The notes beneath the pieces were generated by a model. It was not told the DNA's origin and made no database searches. It worked only from the letters and a program-made list of their open reading frames with translations. A stretch of DNA of 64,000 nt. It comes from Pseudomonas poae. Lineage in GTDB: Bacteria > Pseudomonadota > Gammaproteobacteria > Pseudomonadales > Pseudomonadaceae. The stretch is taken from assembly GCF_001439785.1 (NCBI RefSeq), contig NZ_JYLI01000018.1, positions 62,001 to 126,000 on the forward strand. Reading direction: 5' to 3'. Shown here one piece after another: positions 41,487 through 48,406 of the stretch; position 1 is the stretch's first letter, and each line of letters begins with the position of its first letter. The translations under genes were made by a program, and so were the position numbers.

Positions 41487-43052
41487 TCAAGGTTGGCGTC
41501 GGAGTGACCTTCTCAAGAGCTGAAGCGTTGGGATCAGTTCGTCCATCTCAACTGTTTCTATCACCCTTGTAGTCAAGTGAGGTTTTGGGTCGATTTTTAT
41601 TACGTCGTCCAAATGGTGAAGGAGATATTTCTTAGCTGTTCGATCTGACCCGCCATAGAGCCACGGATATATCTCATCGGGGGCATTTACGATCATTAGA
41701 CCATCGGCATGAACAGTGATTCTGTAGTCAACACCCTTGAGCAAGGCGTTGAGCTTCACAGGATCATTGTCTAACAAATCGTCCTCTATTTGGACAACTG
41801 CGGAACGGTCTATTGGACTCTCCGTGCGTTCCTGGATAAGCAGTTCAGCTTCTAATGCCTCTCGCTCTGCTTGGCGTGCTTTGAGTTGGCTAATGATTTC
41901 TGGGATTGCTCCCACCGTTTGAATAGCTGTAGCAAGGTCGGTAATTTTCTGTTTAACAGCTTCAAGCTCGCTCTGGATCGCTAGAATTCGTTTCTGACTA
42001 ATTGTGAGTTGTTGGCGTTGAAATGCCGTCTCAATTGCTCGCATCGTAGTAGCTACACGGACGTAGTCCAGTACGGGCTTGGGAATAGTACGCGTGTTGT
42101 CACAGCCACTGTCTTTCAACCGCTGACGATTCAAACACCTCATACTGTGGGGGCGTCCGTCCTTGTTTTGCATTATGTAGTTTCCGCCACAGTGTCCGCA
42201 CTTGACCAAACCAACGAGTAAGTGTTTTGCCGTCTTCACCGGGCGTGTTGTCTTCGCTTCCTTGCCGCGTTGTTGGGCACGAAAGAAAAGGTCAGGCTCA
42301 ATGATCGCCGGGTAAGCGTTGGGAATGTCATTCCAGTAGCCGAGAACAGTCCTGTTGCGTAGCCAACCCTCTATAGTTGGACTTGAGCATTTTGCTAGCT
42401 CTGGTTCCCCAGTTTCTCGCATGCGAACGGAGATAGTTGCCTTGCCGACGCCCACCGCGTATAGCTCGAAAGCTGTCTTAACGTGCTTGGCAATTCGGTC
42501 AATCACTTTGCCATCCACTGTAAGCCAGGCAGGCGTCCAGCGTTTCACTTGTTCTCCTGCCTTTGCCTTCTCTTCACGTATCCTGTATGAGGCTGTGACG
42601 CGGCGGGAGAGGGCTTCGGAGTATTGGTTTGCAGCTTGGATTTTCGCCATCAGCATGTAGATGTGTGAGCCGTTTACGCTGGCGCGGTTGTATGTGTTTC
42701 CGTCATCAAGAGTAACTATAGAGACGCCAGCTTTAAGGATTGGCGTGAGTAGGTCGAGCATGTCAACGGTGTCCATCCGGCCTGTTCGGTCGATGGCTTC
42801 AACCAATACAACATCACCTTCTTTGATGGCTCCAGCCTCGACAGCCCCTAGCAGCTTGCCGAAGCCACCTCCAGCTTTGATGTGGTCGCCGTGATAGCCA
42901 GACTTTGCCAAATCCTCGAACTTCAACCCGCTCAGTAGGTATTCGGGATTTCTAGTTAGCCACTCAGCAATCATGGCGGTCTGGCGCTCTACAGAGCTAC
43001 CACCGTGCTGTCGGAAGCTGGAAAATCGTACATATGAGATAGCTTGTTTCAT
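41487..43052 (-). CDS. Large serine integrase
   Basis: 521 residues. N-terminal resolvase domain with Ser11 in YVRFSSFRQ, VEAIDRTGRMD and the conserved RVTASYRIREE helix. A Recombinase domain (about 185-300) and a zinc ribbon (CGHCGGNY...MRCLNRQRLKDSGC, about 295-330) follow. A coiled-coil stretch (about 345-420) and a C-terminal domain complete the large serine recombinase architecture. It lies 54 bases from the attR core, as expected for the enzyme that inserted the island into the FKBP gene. Confidence 0.93.
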   Translation of the reverse strand: MKQAISYVRFSSFRQHGGSSVERQTAMIAEWLTRNPEYLLSGLKFEDLAKSGYHGDHIKAGGGFGKLLGAVEAGAIKEGDVVLVEAIDRTGRMDTVDMLDLLTPILKAGVSIVTLDDGNTYNRASVNGSHIYMLMAKIQAANQYSEALSRRVTASYRIREEKAKAGEQVKRWTPAWLTVDGKVIDRIAKHVKTAFELYAVGVGKATISVRMRETGEPELAKCSSPTIEGWLRNRTVLGYWNDIPNAYPAIIEPDLFFRAQQRGKEAKTTRPVKTAKHLLVGLVKCGHCGGNYIMQNKDGRPHSMRCLNRQRLKDSGCDNTRTIPKPVLDYVRVATTMRAIETAFQRQQLTISQKRILAIQSELEAVKQKITDLATAIQTVGAIPEIISQLKARQAEREALEAELLIQERTESPIDRSAVVQIEDDLLDNDPVKLNALLKGVDYRITVHADGLMIVNAPDEIYPWLYGGSDRTAKKYLLHHLDDVIKIDPKPHLTTRVIETVEMDELIPTLQLLRRSLRRQP

Positions 43053-43087
43053 GTGTTCTCCTGATGCTTGAGAGCATATCAGCTTTC

Positions 43088-43126
43088 AGTGTCACATCTG
43101 AAGAAGCTGGGACCAGGGCCTGATGG
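43088..43126 (+). other. attR of the island
   Basis: Island half GTGTCACATCTGAAGAA joins host half CCAGGGCCTGATGGGC through GCTGGGA (43106-43112). The TCACAT at 43092-43097 is the left arm of the reconstructed attP dyad. Confidence 0.8.
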
Positions 43127-43269
43127 GCATGCAGGTGGGCGGCGTGCGCACCTTGTTCGTGCCTGCGCATCTGGCGTATGGCGAACGGTCGATGGGCGCG
43201 CACATCAAGCCCAACAGCAACCTGCGCTTTGAGATCGAGTTGCTGGAAGTGTTGACGCGCGACGATTGA
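43111..43269 (+). pseudogene. 3' part of the FKBP-type prolyl isomerase gene
   Basis: DQGLMGMQVGGVRTLFVPAHLAYGER... to LLEVLTRDD-stop is the C-terminal half of FKBP, with the substrate-binding LAYGE segment. No start of its own; it is separated from its 5' half by the island. Re-joins in frame on excision. Confidence 0.93.
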
Positions 43270-43276
43270 GGTCGGT

Positions 43277-43316
43277 TGACTGTGACTGTGACTGTGACTG
43301 TGACTGTGACTGTGAC
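43277..43316 (+). repeat. Hexanucleotide tandem repeat (TGTGAC)n
   Basis: Six exact TGTGAC units (43281-43316) plus a partial leading TTGAC, right after the FKBP stop codon and seven bases before REPIN copy D. Slippage-prone; noncoding. Confidence 0.9.
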
Positions 43317-43322
43317 TGCGGT

Positions 43323-43457
43323 TGTGGCGAGCGGGCTTGCCCCGCGTTGGGGTGCGAAGCGCCCCCAATCCAGCAAAACACGGTGTACCTGATACGGCTC
43401 AGCGCCTGGTTGTGGGGCTGCTGCGCAGCCCAACGCAGGACAAGCCTGCTCGCCACA
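43323..43457 (+). repeat. REPIN-like 135-bp element, copy D
   Basis: Same orientation as A and B (AATCCAGCAAAACACGGTGT core; one change to GGTTGTGGGGC). Unlike the others, the GGGAATCTGCG flank is absent. Inverted relative to copy E, framing the oxidase cluster. Confidence 0.9.
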
Positions 43458-43495
43458 GAGGTCTGCGGTTGATGTCGGATTCGGTGGTGCTGTCT

Positions 43496-44668
43496 TTACA
43501 TTTCGTTTAACCAGCCCACCAGCGGCACCACCAGGAGCGTACTCAGTGCCATTGAAATCACATTGCCAATATACGGATGAAAATGTGTCGGCAATCGCGC
43601 TGCAATTGCACAGGCCAATGGCGGTGCGATCAGCGCGCCCAACAGCGCGCTGGAGCCGATGACCATCCAGCTGCCGCCATGGGTCAACACGGCCGCGGGC
43701 ACTACCGATACCAGTGGTACATAGGTGGGGAACCAGCCGCGCTTGATCCACTGCTGCCTCCAGATCAGCACGCCCAGCGACGATGTCAGGGCTTGCGCGC
43801 CAAGCAGTGGCAGAACCAGGCCCGAGCCATAGGCCGGGCTGACTGGGTTCAGTGCATAAGCCAGCAACACGCCCGCAATCAGCCCAAGGCTGGCCCACTC
43901 ATTGCCGAAGAACGGCGCTTCGGAAAAATCCGCCAATACCCGACGCGCGCTCCAGGCCACGCCGTAGGTGGGCGGTTTGGCAGGGGTTGGTCGGGTCGGC
44001 GCGAGGTAGTCCGAGCGCACCAGCGAGGGCAGGTGACGGCAAAGTACAAACGCCACCACACTGCCCAGCGCCATCCCCAGCACGTTGCCGATCACTGCGG
44101 GCAGGCCCAGCGGCACACACACGAAGTTCACGATCAACAGGCACATCGGCGTTACCAGTAATGCTCCCATTACCGCCCCATTGATCGTCACTTTCCAGCC
44201 GCCGCCAAACATCAGCACCATGGCGGCCGGTAATGAAACAAACGCTGCGAATGTCGGTTGCCACGTCTGCGCCGTGACGCTCCAGCCCCATAGAAGATTG
44301 CTCAGCAGCAGGCCGAGCAGTGAGCTGGTCACCAGCCAGGGCCATACTCCGCTGCCGTAGCAAATCGAAAAGCCTTGCCAGGCCTTACCGCGCGTACTTG
44401 CCCACCAGGCCAGGTACGCGCCGGCCAGCAGGCCAAGGGAGGCCAGCTCATGCTTGTAGAAGGCGACTTCACTGATATCTCCCAGCACCCAGCGTAGCCA
44501 GGCAATCGGGTGAGGAAGGCTTTGCGTCATATCGCTGTAGCCTGGCCACGAGCCGCCGTAGCGGATGGCGACCCATAGCACGAGCAATGCGCTGATGAAA
44601 AACAGGCTGAGCGCTACGGTATCGGCCCGTAAGCGAGCGGCCCTGGACTTGGTTGATAACGTCTCCAT
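43496..44668 (-). CDS. Polytopic membrane protein of the oxidase cluster
   Basis: 390 residues with about 10 membrane segments arranged as two related halves: both contain an ELASLGLLAG/EWASLGLIAG motif, a YGSG loop (CYGSGVWPWL; AYGSGLVLPLLG), and an AAMVLMFGGGWKV / AAVLTHGGSWMV segment. The internal duplication is convincing. No family name is recognised. Its start is 15 bases past the nitrilase stop, so it is in one operon with the nitrilase gene and, likely, the oxidase. It may transport the substrate or product. Confidence 0.7.
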   Translation of the reverse strand: METLSTKSRAARLRADTVALSLFFISALLVLWVAIRYGGSWPGYSDMTQSLPHPIAWLRWVLGDISEVAFYKHELASLGLLAGAYLAWWASTRGKAWQGFSICYGSGVWPWLVTSSLLGLLLSNLLWGWSVTAQTWQPTFAAFVSLPAAMVLMFGGGWKVTINGAVMGALLVTPMCLLIVNFVCVPLGLPAVIGNVLGMALGSVVAFVLCRHLPSLVRSDYLAPTRPTPAKPPTYGVAWSARRVLADFSEAPFFGNEWASLGLIAGVLLAYALNPVSPAYGSGLVLPLLGAQALTSSLGVLIWRQQWIKRGWFPTYVPLVSVVPAAVLTHGGSWMVIGSSALLGALIAPPLACAIAARLPTHFHPYIGNVISMALSTLLVVPLVGWLNEM

Positions 44669-44682
44669 GCTGTGCCCTCCGA

Positions 44683-45570
44683 TCAGCGTGGAAGGGCAGG
44701 GTGTTGGGCATACCCGAGCATCTGACCGTAGAGGTCGCAGCGTCGGTCGCGCTGCAGGTCATTGAGGCTGTTCCAGATCGGCGCACTGCGGGCGCTGGTG
44801 ATATCGATGTCGGCAAACAGTATTTCCTGGCGATTGGCCGAGGCTATGGCACCGATCGGCCAGCCATTGGTGCCGGCAATCAGCGAGCAGCCGAGGTAAC
44901 GGGCGTCCCGTTCTTCGCCAATGCGGCTGGCGGCCGCGATAAATACGTTATTGACATGGGCGGCTGTCATCGTCAGGTACGACGCCATGCATTTGCCCGC
45001 CTCATCGAACAGCGGCGGCGGGGTCCACACCCAGTTGTTCAAGCTGCAAATGATGTCGGCGCCTTGCTGGCTGAGAATACGCGGCACCTCGGGAAACCAG
45101 ATATCCCAGCAGATCAGCAAGCCGATGCGTCCGATGGGCGTTTCAAATACGGGAAAGCCGGTATTGCCTGGGGTGAACCACAGCTTTTCCCTGTTCCATA
45201 AATGGGCTTTGCGGTATTTACCGATGAACCCATCCGGGCCAAGCAGCACCGCAGTATTGAACAGCTGCGTACCGTCTATTTCGCTCAATCCGGCGACCAG
45301 ATACACCTGATATCGACTGGCAAAATCCATCCAGGCCTTGACACTGGCACCTTCCGGGACTGCCTCGGCGTGATCGAAGGCGTCCTGGCGGCTGGTGAAG
45401 AAATAGCCACAATTGGACAGCTCTGGCAGCACAATCAGATTGGCGCCACCATTGGCGGCTTCGGTGGCCAACGTCAGGGTCTGACGCAGGTTGTTGGCGT
45501 GGTTGGCGGTGCCGACCTGGGGGTCAAACTGGATCACTGCTACGCGGGCGGGGCTGGCTGCTTCGCTCAT
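44683..45570 (-). CDS. Nitrilase-superfamily amidase/carbon-nitrogen hydrolase
   Basis: 295 residues with the Glu-Lys-Cys triad: LPELSNCGY (Glu49 region), KYRKAHLWNREK (Lys) and LLICWDIWFPEV (Cys). Closest in character to aliphatic-amide or omega-amidase branches rather than true nitrilases. Downstream of a flavin amino-acid oxidase/monooxygenase it could hydrolyse the amide that such monooxygenases produce, as DavA does after DavB. That pathway role is inferred from context. Confidence 0.82.
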   Translation of the reverse strand: MSEAASPARVAVIQFDPQVGTANHANNLRQTLTLATEAANGGANLIVLPELSNCGYFFTSRQDAFDHAEAVPEGASVKAWMDFASRYQVYLVAGLSEIDGTQLFNTAVLLGPDGFIGKYRKAHLWNREKLWFTPGNTGFPVFETPIGRIGLLICWDIWFPEVPRILSQQGADIICSLNNWVWTPPPLFDEAGKCMASYLTMTAAHVNNVFIAAASRIGEERDARYLGCSLIAGTNGWPIGAIASANRQEILFADIDITSARSAPIWNSLNDLQRDRRCDLYGQMLGYAQHPALPR

Positions 45571-45685
45571 GGGTGTTGCCTCTTATTGTTATACAACCGG
45601 AATGGTTGGGCGTTTATAAGAGGCGACAATGTGTTTATATAAAAGTCAGACAATTCCTATCGAGTTGTGGCTTGTTTCTTTCGAT

Positions 45686-47635
45686 TTAACGCTCAACCCG
45701 ATACTCAGGATAATCCTGCAGGGTGAAGCCGCCATTGAAGGACGCTTGGGTCCTTGCGCATAGGTTGATCACCGTGTCTATCGCCCCCCTGAAGCACGGC
45801 TCCGTCCAGCCAGCGTCTACCGAAAACGACTCACCGCACAGGTAGAGCCCTGAAGCGTGCGAGTAATCCCTGTTGTATTTCATCAGGCTCACCGCATCGT
45901 AGTAAGTGCCCGCGCGATAAAGCTTTGCGCAGCCAAGTGAGTGCTTGTCGTTCATCCAGCGCTGAACGACAGCCTGTTCACGCGCTATATAAGGAGAAAT
46001 TTTTTGGTTTATGTTGGTCGATTTCAGAAGGATTCTGTCCAGCTCATCTATGCACTTTTCAACCAGCTCTTCATCGCTGAAAAATAATAATTTCGTGGCG
46101 TCGTCTTCCCAGGTGTAGCTGAGTAAAATGCAATCATAGGTGTAGTTGTTGTTATAGCGGTAAGTGTATATATCGTGTATCAGGCTGTCGGTTACGATGG
46201 TTTGCGGGATAGTTGTATTCTGCGAAAGAAATGATTTTTTAAGCGGCGCATAAACCTTGCAGCTGGTTTCCCAGTGAGCCGTTTTGTAGGCTGATATTAT
46301 TTCGAAGGGAAGCATTTTCTGATTGAAATTTTCAAGTGTTATTTGTGTTTCTATTAGCCAGGAGGGCAGTGTCATGACGACGGAGTCAACGTCGATGAAT
46401 TCTTTTTTCACCCTCTCTGGATCGGCGACGTTCCAATCGTAGTAAACCCGTATTTTTCCGCTGTTCAACTTTTTTAGTTTTGTCACTGAGCTGCTGGTCA
46501 GTAAGCCTTGCCGATGGTCAATCAAATGCTCGTACAGCGATTGCCGAGTCTCGCCAGGCTTTATGAACAGTAATGATTCTGCCAGGGCCCCAAGGCCGAT
46601 ATAGCTGGGTTTACTGAACGGCAGGCCTCTTGAATCGACGGTCTTCAAGGCATTCAAATAAGGGGAATCTTTCGCGGTGCCGTCCTCATTCACGCGACCA
46701 TGGATCAGCTGTAGATGACTGCTGAAACCGAATATTGCGGTGCGAAGCGGGTAAAGCGAACAGACGTCGTAAAACGCTCCCCAGCTGCCATCACCAATAC
46801 CGATGGCATAAAAAATTGCCGACTCCTGAGCGTTCATACCCATCCCGCCAAAGTTGCCGGGGTCACCTTGACTCCATGTATCGATGGCGGGCATTTTCAC
46901 CAAATCCCGGAATGAAATACCTTCATATTTTTTGACAATGGCGGCCCACATGTCATCCCAGCGTTCTGCGCCATAATGCTCGGACACTGTTAAGGTCATG
47001 CGCTCAGCAAACATTTTCCATTTTGCGAAAACCGTGCTTAAGGCTGTTCCAGGGGGCGGTGTTTTTCCATCGGCGTTCTTCCATATAAGTAGGGTTGGCT
47101 CGTCACACCCTTCAACGCTGCCTTCCCTGAGGTAGATGCCCGTTGATCGAACTGCCGGGCTGCCCGGATTTGGGAAGTCTGAATGCACTAATTCGAAGGC
47201 GTCAGCGTAATAGGCCATGAGCGAGCGACCCTTTTTAGGGGGCTCATCTGAGGTGTTGAAGAATGGCATTCTCATTGCCCCCATTTCAAACGGGGGACGG
47301 CCATAGGTGCGTGTGTTGTTTTTCCCAAAAGCGGTAAGGTGTCTGCCGCCGATGCGTTGGGATTTTTCAATCACAGTGATGTTCGTAAAACCGCATCGAT
47401 GTAATTCTCGTGCGGTTGTCAGACCGGTGATGCCTGCACCGATGATGCAGATTTTATGTTGAGTGTCCGTTGCTTGAGCGACACCGTTTTCCTGCTCTAC
47501 CAAGGCGCGATAGTCAAAGCACAAATCCGGCGGGCCCGGGAAGGTTGCTCGCCACTTATTATCTGCGGAGCGTTTTTTTCGATGGGACTGCGAGGCGATG
47601 TCTGCTGGGTAATTGAAGTTGGAGCCGATGGTCAT
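45686..47635 (-). CDS. Flavin-dependent L-amino acid oxidase/monooxygenase
   Basis: 649 residues. FAD Rossmann motif ICIIGAGITGLTTARELHR (about 62-80), the RxGGR-like RIGGRHLTAFG, and the C-terminal FAD clamp LYLCGESFSVDAGWTEPCFRGAIDTVI define the flavin amine oxidase family; the FPGPPDLCFDY segment near the N-terminus and overall length suggest the Pseudomonas phenylalanine-oxidase/tryptophan- or lysine-monooxygenase branch. GGGAA precedes the ATG. The gene is AT-richer than the surrounding host genes, suggesting acquisition. The substrate amino acid is unknown. Confidence 0.8.
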   Translation of the reverse strand: MTIGSNFNYPADIASQSHRKKRSADNKWRATFPGPPDLCFDYRALVEQENGVAQATDTQHKICIIGAGITGLTTARELHRCGFTNITVIEKSQRIGGRHLTAFGKNNTRTYGRPPFEMGAMRMPFFNTSDEPPKKGRSLMAYYADAFELVHSDFPNPGSPAVRSTGIYLREGSVEGCDEPTLLIWKNADGKTPPPGTALSTVFAKWKMFAERMTLTVSEHYGAERWDDMWAAIVKKYEGISFRDLVKMPAIDTWSQGDPGNFGGMGMNAQESAIFYAIGIGDGSWGAFYDVCSLYPLRTAIFGFSSHLQLIHGRVNEDGTAKDSPYLNALKTVDSRGLPFSKPSYIGLGALAESLLFIKPGETRQSLYEHLIDHRQGLLTSSSVTKLKKLNSGKIRVYYDWNVADPERVKKEFIDVDSVVMTLPSWLIETQITLENFNQKMLPFEIISAYKTAHWETSCKVYAPLKKSFLSQNTTIPQTIVTDSLIHDIYTYRYNNNYTYDCILLSYTWEDDATKLLFFSDEELVEKCIDELDRILLKSTNINQKISPYIAREQAVVQRWMNDKHSLGCAKLYRAGTYYDAVSLMKYNRDYSHASGLYLCGESFSVDAGWTEPCFRGAIDTVINLCARTQASFNGGFTLQDYPEYRVER

Positions 47636-47785
47636 TCTGATATTCCCTGTTCAGTAGTGAGTCGCTGCTGAAAGGGTGAGGGCGGGTGCTGCTGGACGGG
47701 AATAAGCCGGGAATGATTGTTGGATAGGGAATGTCGTGTTCTCGCGTAGGTCTTGCCAATGCTCTTCAGTTAACCGCGGATTCCC

Positions 47786-47920
47786 TGTGGCGAGCAGGCT
47801 TGTCCTGCGTTGGGCTGCGCAGCAGCCCCAAAACCAGGCGCTGAGCCGTATCAGGTACACCGCGTTTTGCTGGATTGGGGGCGCTTCGCACCCCAACGCG
47901 GGGCAAGCCCGCTCGCCACA
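47786..47920 (-). repeat. REPIN-like 135-bp element, copy E (inverted)
   Basis: Same orientation as copy C and inverted to A, B and D. The complement of the GGGAATC.GCG.TTAACTGA flank is present to its left (47757-47785), as in copies A-C. Confidence 0.9.
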
Positions 47921-48089
47921 GCGCCAGGTCGGGGAATCAGCGAGGGCTTTCATTGATCGGGGGGCTTGAAAATCGGTTCCTGAACCCATCCTGAAGAATC
48001 TTCGTATTCACCCATTCGACACTTTTCTGCGGTTTACTCTGCTGGCACCGGGGCGTAAGCTTCGCGCGTTTTCATCAATAGCGGAGACC

Positions 48090-48406
48090 CTAAGTGGGTA
48101 CTTGTTCGAGTGACAGTTGTCGGCCGGTCTTGTTAACCGGCACGTACTTGGCAAGGTAACGCGCATTCTTTTTCGATGCCGTTGTCTCGCCAAAAAAGCG
48201 AGAAGCGGCATCCCGGTAGCGGCCAGTTCTGGTCGTGCCTCGATCCTCTCTCATCGACGCTGACCAGCCACCCATTACCGTGGGAGGCTACGGACGCGCC
48301 TGCCTGTTACGGCAGGCGGGCCACGTCTGTCTGTGCCTGTGAAACGGGCGCGGTGCAGAGGGCAGTACCTGCACGACGGGTTTTTACCTCGCGCAGGAGT
48401 AACACC
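48090..48406 (+). promoter_or_regulatory. Hairpin-rich mgtA leader
   Basis: Between an unplaced promoter and mgtA are GCCGGT/ACCGGC (48123-48141), CTCGC/GCGAG with an A-rich loop (about 48187-48204) and GCCTGCC/GGCAGGC (about 48298-48318). mgtA genes are often controlled by Mg-sensing leader RNAs; the sequence does not match the M-box I remember, so its mechanism is open. Confidence 0.45.

Larger units (their letters stand above)
32896..43112. mobile_element. 10.2-kb serine-integrase integrative element inserted in an FKBP gene
   Basis: Both ends carry GCTGGGA (32896-32902 and 43106-43112), so one unit is 10,210 bases. The interior is visibly AT-richer than the flanks and uses different codons. 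It carries a large serine integrase next to attR, a small serine recombinase, an XRE regulator, an exported Sel1 protein, small unknown proteins, iteron-like repeats and an SF3-type helicase operon. No capsid, tail, relaxase or type IV secretion genes are seen. It therefore looks like a phage-satellite-like or plasmid-like integrative element rather than a prophage or a conjugative element. Confidence 0.9.
47636..48406. other. 771-base intergenic region: REPIN and mgtA leader
   Basis: Holds the promoter of the oxidase gene, REPIN copy E and, from about 48000, a long mgtA upstream region with several hairpins. No convincing gene on either strand. Confidence 0.6.

Noticed and set aside
32896..43112. 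A prophage
   Set aside because: No capsid, terminase, portal, tail or lysis genes are visible; a satellite-like or plasmid-like element fits better.
43277..43316. Short CRISPR-like or iteron array
   Set aside because: The unit is a continuous 6-base microsatellite with no spacers and no replication gene next to it.
17782..47920. CRISPR array suggested by recurring near-identical segments
   Set aside because: The repeats are dispersed over 30 kb with internal dyads and no regular spacers or cas genes; they are REPINs.
48090..48406. M-box magnesium riboswitch ahead of mgtA
   Set aside because: The hairpins do not match the M-box consensus as I remember it; kept only as an undefined leader.
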